DNA from: Xanthostigma xanthostigma
Lineage: Eukaryota > Arthropoda > Insecta > Raphidioptera > Raphidiidae
NCBI GenBank assembly: GCA_963575645.1
Contig: OY754470.1
Location: forward strand, 6,580,501 to 6,644,500
Direction: 5' to 3'
DNA: 64,000 bases
A program made the position numbers and the translations under genes. Below, in pieces: positions 45,960 through 56,376 of the stretch (position 1 is the stretch's first letter; each line of letters opens with the position of its first letter). The notes under the pieces were generated by a model, which ran no database searches, was not told where the DNA came from, and saw only the letters and a program-made list of their open reading frames with translations.

Positions 45960-46040
45960 AAAAGCAATGATGCAAATAAGAAATATTGCCGAAACGTTGA
46001 CCAATTTTAGTGAATAAAAACTGTTTTAATATTTTAGTTT
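45960..46040 (+). mobile_element. Penelope-like end fragment (GCCGAAACGTTG motif)
   Basis: AATATTGCCGAAACGTTGAC followed by AATAAAAACTGTTTTAATA resembles the sequence that commonly follows the GIY-YIG end of Penelope-like elements. A comparable CGAAACGT motif is seen at 62900-62915 and, inverted, at 63135-63155. Confidence 0.45.
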
Positions 46041-46549
46041 TATCATAGTTATTATGACGTAGGCATCCGCTAAGAATAGATTTTTGAAAATTCAACTCCC
46101 ATATGGGTATAACGGGGGTTCAAAATTTGCATGGAGAAACCGTATAAGACAGATGTATCAATTCGAAAATGCGCAGGATAACTCTTATAAACAAATAAAT
46201 AAACATGATTTCATACTTTTTCAAAAACAACCCCTTTAGCGGGTGTGTGGCGAAGTGAAAACTTGCCACTATATTGTGACTTCTGCTTTAAAATAATTGT
46301 ATAATTCTTCTATCAACTTATGTAATCGTCCCCATAAATATCGCATTCCGTTGAAAATCTTTAGCAGTATTAATTTGATTTCTTACAAAAAACAACGATC
46401 TTTTCATTTAGTATAATTATTATCTAATTGTTCTTGTGCACGAGCAAATTAGTTTAAATATAATTATTTTAAACAACAGTCGTTGATCACATTACAATAT
46501 TAATAATTAAATACTGGACGTTTGCATAGTTGATAGAAGAATTATACAT

Positions 46550-46754
46550 TAAAAAAATTGGTTGTTTGTAAAGTCGGTTTACGGACGATAGTTTTACGTG
46601 ATAACGTATTCCGTAATACATAGTCTAAACTGTCAAACTTGGGCCGAAGCATACTGCGCTCTCGCTTGCACGCACAGGGTCAGGCAGAACGTTACACTTT
46701 TTCGTGCGTGCAGCTGGTGTTTCATCAATTTATAAGACGTTATCACGTCAAAAT
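46550..46754 (+). mobile_element. 'GGTTGTCTG' family TIR element, copy C (shortest)
   Basis: Both ends as in copies A and B; only about 205 bp in total. The interior CACGCACAGGGTCAGGC and CGTTACACTTTTTCGTGC also occurs in copy A. Confidence 0.78.
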
Positions 46755-47084
46755 GAAAAACATGAATTAATTATAAAATTCGCAATTAAAACCTAACTTT
46801 AAATACAATTGTCAAAATAGTTTAATTTTCTAATAAACAATTCAATAGAAACTGGTGTATCTTAATAATAAAAAAAAATAAAAAGGGCCTAGCACGAACA
46901 AACAGCGTTACAGGTGAAAAGGTGAAAAGAGACAAATAGTCTAAAAATCAACATGGGTGTCATATTCAAGGTTTGTCAGGACGTTGATCAAGTGAATGTC
47001 ATCAATTTTAAAAAAATTTATTAGGGGGATCTACGTCGAGAAAGGAGCAACTATGCCAAATAATAGGAATGCATCCGTGTTTCG

Positions 47085-47107
47085 TCTCAATCGCGGGTAA
47101 CGGCTAG
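47085..47107 (+). mobile_element. Helitron-like 3' end
   Basis: ATCGCGGGTAACGGCTAG followed by T matches the CTAG-type end; the upstream extent is unclear. It resembles the end of the element at 11083-11667. Confidence 0.45.
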
Positions 47108-47138
47108 TCGCTAATGAACAGGCTAAATCATAACATTT

Positions 47139-47921
47139 AGGCTTTTGAAAAAAAAATAATTATCGATTTTTTTATTGTATTTTGAAACTTTATTATAAAT
47201 AATATTGATAATGGATGCGAAAAACTTTCAAAAAACTTTTTTTAAATTAATTATAAGCAATTTAAAATTGATAAAATTTAAAACAAAATCACGTGACTAC
47301 AAACGCACTAAAATTGTTTTTGACAATTGTGACGTCATAATGTTAAAATGTATATACGCAGTATACTATCAATGGCTTCTACATGTGTATTGACTAAAAC
47401 TATCCTAAATTTAGTATAAAAAAATATTGTTGACAAGTAATTCTATTTAATAATGTGTGACAAAGCTTTTATAAAAGCCAATTCTGCTAATATACTTACT
47501 GTAGATATTATTTTCTAAAAAATGATACATTTGACACCATTGTTTTTGACGTGTGGCACATTTAAAAACATTTTGTGGGGAGTTTTTTCTGTAATATTCG
47601 TACACCTTTGTACAAAGCAAGCACGATAACATTTAAGATTTGACATTTTTGATAAATTTCTTAATATATTGACTGTATTCAATGAATGAGAGGTTAAAAT
47701 ACTTTGTCAATTGCATGTGATGATAATAGAAATTAACATTATGACGTCACATTATGTTCGAGAAATGTCGGCGCGTTCTCGGAACTGAGTTCAAAAATTT
47801 ATTTTTAATTTGATATAACTTTTGAATTATAACGAAAATAAAAAAAAGAAAAATAGTTTTGTCATAAAACTAACATACGATCTTTCCATTTATGACAAAA
47901 AAAAAATTCAATCAAAAGCCC
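47139..47921. mobile_element. RGGCTTTTGA TIR element, copy 2, next to the glypican splice donor
   Basis: Left end AGGCTTTTGAA, right end TCAAAAGCCC, and a body matching 19351-19800 (e.g. GTCGGCGCGTTCTCGGAACT). Between about 47402 and 47738 it has a segment missing from copy 1, either an insertion here or a deletion there. Its right end is 9 bp from the GT of the glypican exon's donor. No clear target duplication (ATTT on one side, TTCA on the other). Confidence 0.8.
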
Positions 47922-47924
47922 TTC

Positions 47925-47930
47925 ACTGAC
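47925..47930 (-). other. 5' splice site of the glypican exon
   Basis: Minus-strand AAAAG|GTCAGT. The position after the lysine of ELEQK is where vertebrate glypicans continue with V-F-Q-G-C-G, supporting the junction. Reading on past it gives FFFCHKW, which comes from the adjacent transposable element and not from the gene. Confidence 0.8.
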
Positions 47931-48715
47931 CTTTTGTTCAAGTTCCGGCCCAGTAACCATGGCATGCATGATGGCCTCCGAAATCTTCGTATCCAAACTT
48001 CTGATGACCGCGTCGGCATTGACGCCGTTCACGTTATCCGGTTTCTTGAACGCGATGACGAGCCTTTCGATCGCATCGACGTAATCGTTCCACGGCGAAT
48101 CGAGTTCGGTAACGTGTTGCGTCAAACATCCTCTGAGGACGTTCAAACAATAGCCCGAACAGGGTCTCGTGTGTCGCGAAGGCGCCAAGCCCTTACACTT
48201 GGGACAGTAAGTCATCTTGAGCAAAGCCTGATGACACGCTCTGCTGTGATTTCCGTTATCGTCCGCCAACAAAGTGTCAGTCGAATTCAACACTTCGGCG
48301 CCGATCGTGAACGCCTGGAGCAGAACCCGCGTCGCTTCGAGACTCTTGAAGGCCGCCGTCGATATCTGTCGCGGTATGTCGCTAAACGGCTGTATTTCGT
48401 TTATCGCTTCGCGAAGACACGACTTATAATCGTACGACAAGTCGCGCAGATGCGTATTGATCACCTGGTGATAGACTAGCGGAAAGACGTCGGTGAAGAA
48501 ACGTTGCACCGACGCCTTGATGTCGACGTTCGACGACGAGAACGACGTCGAGACGTCGTCGTCGTCGTTTTCCGAGTTCACTTGGATGTATCGTTTTATG
48601 TCGGCGTAGAGCGCTGCGATCGGTTCGCGCGACAGCACCGCCATCCCTTGGTAAACTTTGGAGAACAGATGCAGTGTTTTGTTTTCGGACTGACGTGCTA
48701 ATTCCGTTACGTGAT
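47931..48715 (-). CDS. dlp: Glypican exon, Dally-like (GPC1/2/4/6 clade)
   Basis: An internal exon of a cell-surface heparan-sulphate proteoglycan core protein. Glypicans are GPI-anchored and modulate Wnt/Wingless, Hedgehog, BMP and FGF ligands. It is bounded on the minus strand by the acceptor TTTTGTTTCAG|AT and the donor CAAAAG|GTCAGT. It starts two bases into a codon boundary and ends in phase 0, giving 261 whole codons. The core signature is clear: CPKCKGL, then PCSGYCLNVLRGC, close to the glypican pattern of paired cysteines ending in G-C. Downstream, WNDYVDAIERL and KISEAIMHA match the vertebrate GPC4/6 side better than Dally/GPC3. Seven cysteines and three N-glycosylation sequons (NKT, NST, NHS) are present. 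An acidic insert (DDDDV, after NSEN) lies in the N-terminal third. The signal peptide, the other cysteines, the glycosaminoglycan sites and the GPI signal must lie in other exons, not found in this window. The exon is markedly richer in G+C than its flanks. Confidence 0.9.
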
Positions 48716-48730
48716 CTGAAACAAAAGAAA
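48716..48730 (-). other. 3' splice site (acceptor) of the glypican exon
   Basis: Minus-strand TACTTTTCTTTTGTTTCAG, a pyrimidine-rich tract and CAG. The open frame continues from here through HVTELARQSENKTLHL to the first internal methionine at 48644, so the exon begins here and not at that methionine. Confidence 0.85.
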
Positions 48731-48998
48731 AGTATGTTAGACGAATAATATTCGTATATTATAAATTAATTCCTTTTGTTTATACACATCGATTCGTGTT
48801 CTTAATTGAAAGTCTGTTACATTACAGTATTTAAAGTGAATTCTAGGACAATAACACTTCAAACAATCTGATTTTCTTGGAAATTTTCATTAATATATTC
48901 AATAATGACGTAGTAAAACTGGAAAAGGCCAGAGCAAGATTTTGTCAACGATGAATAATATGATGTTTAAGATTACTCGTACTTAATAAGAAAAAATT

Positions 48999-49148
48999 CG
49001 CAGGTTTGTGGACAATAGTTGTATTAATAAATGTACGACGTTTCGTCTATAAATTTAAACTTTTTTTTTTTTGGTACTTGAAAAAGTCTAAATTTATAGA
49101 CGAAACGTCGTACATTTATAAATACAACTATTGTCCACAAATCTGCGA
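48999..49148. repeat. Inverted repeat, about 60-bp arms
   Basis: GGTTTGTGGACAATAGTTGT, AATGTACGACGTTTCGTCTA and TAAATTTA are mirrored by TAAATTTATAGACGAAACGT and ACAACTATTGTCCACAAATC. It lies in the presumed glypican intron. Confidence 0.88.
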
Positions 49149-49149
49149 T

Positions 49150-50306
49150 TTTTTTCTTATAAATTATTATCGATGGACACGATATCTAATATATATTACT
49201 TGTACTGTCATTATTATATTATGTGTTTAAAGAGTCAGCTGCAGCTTTTTGTGCTGACGAAGTTTCACCCTAACCTCCGCCAGCCGAAATATTTCTATAA
49301 TACATATCAAGATAAATCTGGAATGGTCACCATAAATATTCCGTTGCCTCCACCATAATCGTCTCGCCACCTCCACCATAATTACATTACGTAAGCTGGA
49401 ATTCCACTAAAATTTTTAATATTAAAAATCTATTCCTGCGATAAATACTATATAATTGTTGTTTAAATATTGTTGTCGTGATTTTTTGTTGACGATTTTT
49501 ATTCATAAAAATAGCCGAAATGGTTTATTAACGTTCTTAGGTGATAGTTTATGGTGGAGACCCGGTTCTATTTATGGTGGGAGTAAAGAGTTCACAAATA
49601 TTAGTATGATTAACAGGAAATCAGCAACCAAATAATTGGCGCGATTCTGTAACCTCTGCTGGATTTGTGCAGCGCTGTTAAATTTCTGTCCCGCTTTAAC
49701 TTACGTAATGTTAAACAGATGAGTAAGTGACAAAACAATAACAGAACAGTAAATCCATACAGAATAGCACTTAAAAGTATAGTAGCTAGCTGAAGATCTA
49801 CTTCTAGCCGCAGCGGATGAATATTATGAAATTTCTCATTTTTAAACTGTTGTTTACATAAATATTAAGACCCGAGTGCTGCCCTTGGCTACACCTACAT
49901 TGGACCCGTATTTCTCCCGATCTAATCCGATCATTTCTTCCGATGTCATCCATCGCGAGTTTACAAGAGGGGAGTTAGTTCACAAAGTTTGGAAACCACT
50001 GAGCTAGAGATATCGATAGTAAAAAACCAAAGGTAATTTTTTACTTAATCGCCGATATCTCAGCGATAAATAGTCGCATAGCACACAAAAAAATACCAAA
50101 TTGAAGCTTGAACAGCAGACTCAATGTCCGGGTATTGGAAACTTGGAAAAACTTTTTCGAGCCTGAAGACATTTTTAATTTCAAAACTAGAAATTTTTAA
50201 CTCCAAAATGCTATTGTTCCTTGATACTTTACAAAATTCCCTGATATTTCCGGGTTGCATTGAATTTGATTCTGTCAAACAAAAATCTAAATTGGATTCT
50301 GCACAA
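49150..50306. other. Presumed intron, nothing recognised
   Basis: Frames of up to 93 codons exist but carry no known domain. A direct echo CACCATAATCGTC / CACCATAATTAC is seen near 49350-49385. Confidence 0.4.
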
Positions 50307-50309
50307 TTA

Positions 50310-50710
50310 GGCCTAGTTTATATGAGAGGCGTTCAACGCGCGTTGGCCCAACGCGCGTTTATTTTCTATACTGTATCATTTTTGTATATTATGTACTATT
50401 ATTGAATTCTGCATATTCTCAAATTTTCTTTATTTTTTATCTCTTTTTTGTATACTTACGCTTATTTAAGGCTTTCTTTATATTTCTTTATATTTGTTAT
50501 AGTGTAATCTGTTATTGGGTTTATACCTGTTGATTACTATAATAATAAATAAATAAATAAATACAATTGTATAGAACTGTTTATATGATAACGCGCGTTG
50601 GTGGCGCGTTGAACGCGCGTTATCATATAAACAGTTCTATACAATTGTATAGAAATTGTAAACGCGCGTTGGGCCAACGCGCGTTGAACGCTCTTCATGT
50701 GTGCTAGGCC
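50310..50710. mobile_element. TTA-flanked TIR MITE, copy 1 (PIF/Harbinger-like)
   Basis: GGCCTAGTTTATATGAGAGG at the left, CTCTTCATGTGTGCTAGGCC at the right, TTA on both outer sides (50307-50309 and 50711-50713). GGCC-starting TIRs with TTA duplication suit PIF/Harbinger. The interior is built from CAACGCGCGTTG palindromes. It is interrupted by a LINE-like tail (next entry). Confidence 0.8.
50368..50570 (+). mobile_element. Retroposed 3' tail nested in the MITE
   Basis: A T-rich segment ending TTGATTACTATAATAATAAA and an (AAAT)n run interrupts the MITE between two CAACGCGCGTT blocks. The form is that of a non-LTR retrotransposon 3' end. No coding remains. Confidence 0.5.
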
Positions 50711-50713
50711 TTA

Positions 50714-51338
50714 GACTAGGTTTATATGAGAGGCGTTAAACGCGCGTTTACAATTTCAATACAATTGCATATAACTGTTTATATGATAACACGCGTTGGT
50801 GGACGACGCGCGTTCAACGCCACGATAATGCAAATACCCTGTCTACGCGCGTCAACGCACGCTTAGATCACGTCTAACTAAACGTTGATTAGCATTGATG
50901 TGTTCAGATGCAACGCGCGATTTGAAGCGATAGATTCCTGCTGTCCAATATTTTCGATTATTTTTTCTAAAAAGTTTTCTAATAAAAAATGGATGGAGAA
51001 CAATTTAATTATGATCTATTCATCGACGAAATAGTAGTTGAAAAATTTAGGGTCAAAATTCCTTAGATTCGGATAAAGTGTAATGTACAAGCTTGAGGTA
51101 ACTCCATTTTGTAAAATAGGATGAACCCAATATTTTCGATTTTTTCTACGACGCTGTCTTCTTCGGTATAGCATCCATAAACAGATTGCATCTGCAACGT
51201 CCATCTTCAACAGAATACAATACTCGACTAGCGTATAAACTATAAAATAAACGCGCTCTTAACGCGTAAAATCGGTAACCATGTGAACAGTGGTATAAAT
51301 GTCAACGAGCGATTAACGCTCTTCATGTGAGCTAGCCC
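50714..51338. mobile_element. TTA-flanked TIR MITE, copy 2 (PIF/Harbinger-like)
   Basis: GACTAGGTTTATATGAGAGG at the left, CTCTTCATGTGAGCTAGCCC at the right, then TTA. It shares the central TTA with copy 1, so the two are exactly adjacent. The 64-codon minus-strand frame inside (51016-51210) contains RRRQRRRKNRKYWVHP. That R/K-rich motif followed by W-x-H-P resembles the Myb/DUF-like N-terminus (RRKWWVHP) of insect Harbinger-associated and 'nuclease HARBI1' proteins, so it may be a transposase remnant. Confidence 0.75.
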
Positions 51339-51761
51339 TTAGACCATAGTGTAACTGACCACACATCTATTTCCTATATTTCTGGTTCTACTCCGTACAT
51401 TACACGTCTTAAAACACGCAACTTACAAGTAAAGGAATGAATGAATACTTTAAAAACAGTAATTTCAGTTACAGACTATAAACAATAACCAGAGGCATCC
51501 ACAGTCATGTGTCAGTCTGTTGGTGTTACGTGATCACGGCCTTGCGGCACGGCATCTACGGTAGCGACATACTCCGTTATTATTATTAGTTATCAATCTA
51601 ATTGCACACAACTGGCAGTTAATTCCATGTTAAGTTAAACACAACACTAGAGCCCACCAAAAACAAAACAGTGCAGCGAATTTTTCTTCTGGATTCATCG
51701 AAAACCCGCTGCGGACATTTCTCAACTATTTTTTCCGAGTTGAACTAATTGGTGGTTTTGG

Positions 51762-51842
51762 CCCACCCTCACCGGAAGCTGTGACGTCACGGACACGAAC
51801 CATTGTCGTGTCCGTAACGCCACAGCTTCCGGTGAGGGTGGA
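51762..51842. repeat. G+C-rich hairpin, about 36-bp arms
   Basis: CCACCCTCACCGGAAGCTGT and CGGACACGA on the left; TCGTGTCCG and ACAGCTTCCGGTGAGGGTGG on the right. Only a couple of mismatches (ACGTCA versus ACGCC) near the middle. Confidence 0.88.
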
Positions 51843-52930
51843 GCCAGAATCCCCGTAAATACCTCACTTTAATATTTTTTTACTTAGACAAAAGACTGTT
51901 TGATTTCTAATCCTGATCATCTTTTCGAATGAAAATGTACGTTCCGTACCAGCCCGAATGTAACCGAGAATCTACGATCGAGTATTTCATTTTCTTGTTC
52001 GAGTGTAGCGTCTTATAAAAATATCCTGTCCGTCTTTGGTATACATATATTTAATACCCTCTATATTACTAGCAAAGATCGGGAGAAAGACTTAAACACT
52101 ACGGTGCAGACATTTATACGTCTGTCTCACTTATTACACTCTGAGTCTCATGCGCATGTCCGTGAATGGATGCGCGTCAGTTTGCTCAAGGAACTAAGCT
52201 GTGAAAGGGAGATGGCTTGCTACTTACTAATTGCCCCACTAGAAACGCGACACTTGCGCACAACGGGTCAAGTAAAAAGAAAGAGATAGAAAACGGTCAT
52301 TTGTTGCCTCACTTCATGGGCCACGCTTCCACGTACGACCGCTAGCAATATAGAAGTTATTAAATATATGTTGGTATATGATTTTTGAACGTGCCCTCGT
52401 AGCGTTTCAGGTAAAGAGACAGACAAAGACAAGACAAGTATGATTCACCTTGTGATACACAGGAACGGTACCACATAATAATAACGTTTAAAGATATATA
52501 TGATGGAACGGAAACTTGCGTGACATCTGATCGTATTCCATGTCTGAACAGATTAAACAATCCGCTCCGCTCGGCGCTGTGTACAGTATGTGTCGACCTA
52601 TAATTTCTACACAACGTATTTCCTGATTTACACGGGCGTATAGTCTATATTCAAAATTCAAGGAGTCATACACTGTGTAAGGTAAGCGGCATAGAACCGG
52701 GCATGTTTTACATTGGTTCAGTGTTTTGCCGCTCTATATCGAACCGTACTATAATGATGACTCACTCCTACTATTTTGGTATCTTACTACAGTTCTACTC
52801 GCTGAGTGATGAAAAAAAATATTAATGCGAGCGAAGCCCAAGGTCAAGAGCTGGTTTTAATTTTCTATTTTTTTTTCAATTTTGAAATAGCGATTTCTTT
52901 AACCGATACAGGCTTTAATTTATTAAGTTC
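51843..52930. other. Presumed intron, nothing recognised
   Basis: Moderately mixed composition with short frames of 60-84 codons on both strands; none is recognised. Confidence 0.4.
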
Positions 52931-53200
52931 CAGGGGCAGATCTAGGCAGTGCGGCTTATTGATGTTCAATGGGGCCCCATTTTCTGTGAAATTAAGAATC
53001 TTTAAATGGGGATAAAAATTCAATTTAAATAACAACAAAGACAGAGTTGAAATTTGGTGACCAGATTAAAAAATAACAATTGTAACACCACGTCTTAAAA
53101 AGCCACGCCGCCACTGGTGTACTCTGGTGGTCCTGTAGAAAAAAACAGAGGCAAGATGGCAGCGGAGCGTATGAACTATAAAGTAGTGTTCATGTTAAAA

Positions 53201-53560
53201 AAAAACTTAAATTAATAAATATGTTGAATTACATAATATTCATGTTATAAACTTACGTTAATAAATTTGTTGAATAAAATAATAATAATTGTTACAAACT
53301 GGCCCCACGCTGGGCGCCAGTTTGTGATAAAAAAACTTAAATTAATAAATATGTTGAATTCAATAATATTCATGTTATAAACTTACGTTAATAAATATGT
53401 TGAATAAAATAATAATAATTGTCACAAACTGGCCCCACGTTGGGCGCCAGTTTGTGATAAAAAAACTTAAATTAATAAATATGTTGAATGAAATAATATT
53501 CATGTTATAAACTTACGTTAATAAATATGTTGAATAAAACAATGATAATTGTCACACAAT
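53201..53560. repeat. Tandem array, about 130-bp unit x3, with tRNA-Lys 3'-end sequence
   Basis: Units begin AACTTAAATTAATAAATATG. The first two end in GTCACAAACTGGCCCCACGT-type sequence followed by TGGGCGCCAGTTTGTGAT. In them the stretch GCCCCACGTTGGGCGCCA (53432-53449; one mismatch at 53302-53319) equals the last 18 bases of insect tRNA-Lys including CCA. On the minus strand this is a TGGCGCCC... primer-binding site as used by Ty3/gypsy-type retroelements. The surrounding ACAAACTGGC / GCCAGTTTGT makes a short hairpin. Confidence 0.72.
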
Positions 53561-54197
53561 TGTTATAAAATAACTCAAAACATTGTCAAAATTTTTCCTA
53601 AAAAATCTCAACATTCACCCAAGTAAAAATTCATCCAAAAAATTATCAAAGTTCACCCAAAAAATTGACAACACTCATCCATGCTAATGATAATAATCAT
53701 TTTTACTGTACGATAAGTGCTCATTGTTTAATGAAAAAATATTAAAAAATAATTAAACAATTTTTTGGACCTTTGACACTTAGAGGCCCAGGGCTCGAGC
53801 CCTATTAGTCAGCCTCTGACGAAATCGGTAATGTCCAAACGTCAGATTTGCGTAGTATACACTAATTTATGGATTAACGCAATTTTTAATCGATCGCACT
53901 GTACGTTTTCAAAACAACAAAATTTATATTAATATCATTATTAAATTAGACATGTCATCAATTACTATTTTATGTATATAATTATGAATAAAAGTATAGA
54001 CATTAATATTTTATTCCGTATAATTTGCATAATTACCCGGCAGGTCATTTTTATTGGCATTTAGTCAACAATTTAACGGGTCCATCTTTTTATTAAGATA
54101 ACTGCTGACCAGCTGTTTTATATGACCCCTTATTCACCCGCATAATTCTATACTACGAGCATTTAAATGCGCGGGTGTGTGTATGTGTGCTAGGGTG
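53561..54197. other. Presumed intron, repeated TTCACCCAA-like motifs
   Basis: Short recurring CATTCACCCAAGTAAAAATT-like words at 53600-53690; no element boundaries recognised. Confidence 0.35.
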
Positions 54198-55165
54198 TTT
54201 TTTTTCGGTCCCATTGGTTAATGTTTTAGCAAATTCTTCCAAATGTTCAGCTTCCTAGATCAAACCTGTGAACGATTGGGAAAAACAACGTTTTTACTTA
54301 AACATGGATAGCTGGTAGGATTTTTTTTTTAATTTTTGATAGCAACATTTTGTAGAGAATTACATTTCATTCAAAAAGATATAAAATAGAAATAAACTTT
54401 CCTGAAAATTAACTAAATGAAACCCGATTTTTATGAGAATGTTCAAACGAACATCTTTGAAAATACACCCATCCCCCGATTTACACGGTACTTGTTTTAC
54501 ACGTTTTCGCTTTTACACGGTTTTCCAAATAAGTTTTTTTTTGTTTTTAACGCACTCTACTAAATGCTACTGTGATTGAACACGTGCGCTGTGTACACAT
54601 CTCACGGGGAATCCCGAGCTTATGTGCTGACTTGCTGCACACGCACACTGTGTCTGTATTTCTTCGCATAAAATTAAAGTTTTATCTACGGAAAATTGTA
54701 TTTGAGTGAAAGTTTCACAGTTTCAGAACCTGTCAATGCATTCTATTTTTATTTCTGTGTACACCTAAAAATATTGAAAAAAATCACAACTGTTAAATAG
54801 CAAAATTATGCATTTTCTGCAAGCTTTTCGATTTACACGGTTTTGACTTGAAAATTTTTAATTTTCGATTTACACGTTTTTCTCAGGAACGTATCTACCG
54901 TGTAAATCGGGGGATAGGTGTAATGAATTCACGGATTTAGTACTAAGGACCTTTTTTGTGGAAAATTTGATTTTCTACAAAATGCTGCTATCCAAAATTA
55001 AAAAAAAAAATTATCTACCAGCTAAAAACGTCGTTATTCCCATGTTAATTAAAATGGAAACCATTTCGGTTTGCGTCGTTCACAGGTTTGATCTAGGAAG
55101 CTAAAATTTTGGGAGATTTTTTTTTGATCCAATGTTATAACATTTGCCAATGGGACCGAAGAAAA
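54198..55165. mobile_element. Large foldback element with GGTCCCATTGG ends
   Basis: TTTTCGGTCCCATTGG at the left matches CCAATGGGACCGAAGAAAA at the right. The arms continue inward over about 200 bp, including the TTTTGTAGA / TCTACAAAA and CAGCTTCCTAGATCAAACCTG / CAGGTTTGATCTAGGAAGCT matches. The centre is occupied by a separate TA-flanked element. Confidence 0.78.
54466..54920. mobile_element. Pogo-like MITE, TA-flanked, nested
   Basis: CACCCATCCCCCGATTTACA and TGTAAATCGGGGGATAGGTG are inverted ends, with TA outside both (54464-54465 and 54921-54922). Internal repeats of GATTTACACG recur near both ends. The CCCCCGATTTACACGG look is that of pogo/Tigger ends. No transposase. Confidence 0.82.
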
Positions 55166-55684
55166 TTCGAAATGCATTCCGTTTTTAAAACAATATAAAA
55201 ATATCAATACACAGGTGTTAAATTGGCAAAGCAAGCACTTACGCAATAAATCTCTCGTGGAATCGTATTGCAAATTTTAAAAGAAAAAAGTATAAAAACA
55301 CGTGTAATAAAACACATTTTCAAATACGAAAAAAAAAATAATAATACACGTAGAAGGCAAATAAAGCTGGAAATGAGTTTGAAATCGGATTCAGTTGAAT
55401 ATTACATGCTAACTCAATTTGCTGTATTGTCAATGAAACTTGACTGACAAAAACACCGAAAAAAAAGGAGCATCGTACCGAAAAGCAACAAAATACACGG
55501 ATCATTACACAACGATGCGAGTTTGTTTCTCGTATTCTGCTTTTTTCTCGTTCATGATTCGTTTTTGTTTTTAATTTGTCAGCATACGAAGCGTTTGGAA
55601 AAAGTTACAAGGATGAGAAAGCGACACGAAATACGTCGTCAATTTTATGTATGCCGATCAAAAAACCACTAAACCCATTTGAAT
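55166..55684. other. Presumed intron, nothing recognised
   Basis: Short frames only. Confidence 0.4.
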
Positions 55685-55990
55685 AAAACTTGTTTTTTTT
55701 TCTAAACTTTATAGTTTCGAATATATTTTGAAAATAAAAAAATCAGGTGTTCTTTTGTTTTGGTGATCTGTCAGAAATAAACTAGTTAAGCATGCTTTGA
55801 TTAATTTTTATATGACGTGGAACATATTATGTAAGTAACCATGGCAACGAATAGCAAATATCATACTGAATACTAGCCATTACCCGCGTCAGCTCACGCA
55901 ATATCAGACATTTTCTTTTCTTCATTATACTATATTAAATGTCAATATTTTTTAAGTTGGAATGGTCCCGTCGCCCAATTGGCTGGAATT
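55685..55990 (+). repeat. Composite repeat block Y plus Helitron family 4 end, copy 2
   Basis: TTTCTAAACTTTATAGTTTC, CTGTCAGAAATAAACTAGTT, TGACGTGGAACATATTATGT, ATGGCAACGAATAGCAAATA, then A|CTAG (55873-55876) and the family 4 Helitron end. Same order as 58660-58985 and, inverted, 60618-60905. Confidence 0.8.
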
Positions 55991-56288
55991 TTTTCTTCGG
56001 AATTCAATTTTCTATGAATTCCAAATAATTTTCAGATTTTATAGATTCTGAAATTTTATATTAAAATACGCACAGAATCCAGTACACTACAAACTTTGTA
56101 TATGGCTTCATTAGGCCTGGTCTGACACCTATTTCCTCTATGACTGTTTTTGATTTTGGGGCGTTTTCCCTCTAAATTTTCCGAAAGATGTCGTTTCGAC
56201 GACATGTAAAAAATTTATAGATACTGTTTATTTTTTAATTGGATAGCTTAAAAACTTCAACCAAAACGCTAAAATAATGTTCTCTGAC

Positions 56289-56376
56289 AAATAACATGAA
56301 CCATTTAAAATTACTGACACCTCGAATATGTCGACATATTCGAGGTGTCAGCCATTTTAAATGGTTCATGTTATTT
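56289..56376. repeat. Near-perfect palindrome, about 43-bp arms
   Basis: AAATAACATGAACCATTTAA and CTGACACCTCGAATATGTCG are mirrored with no loop (centre GTCGAC) and a few central mismatches (ATTA versus GCCA). Confidence 0.88.

Noticed and set aside
47862-47930. C-terminal extension FFFCHKWKDRMLVL of the glypican frame
   Set aside because: Lies beyond the donor GTCAGT and is encoded by the adjacent transposable element.
47892-48479. 195-codon plus-strand frame
   Set aside because: Antisense shadow of the glypican exon; the minus frame has a cysteine signature and good splice sites.
52931-53816. Possible hAT element, CAGGGGCAGATCTA to GTCAGCCTCTG
   Set aside because: TIRs are weak and no 8-bp duplication was found.
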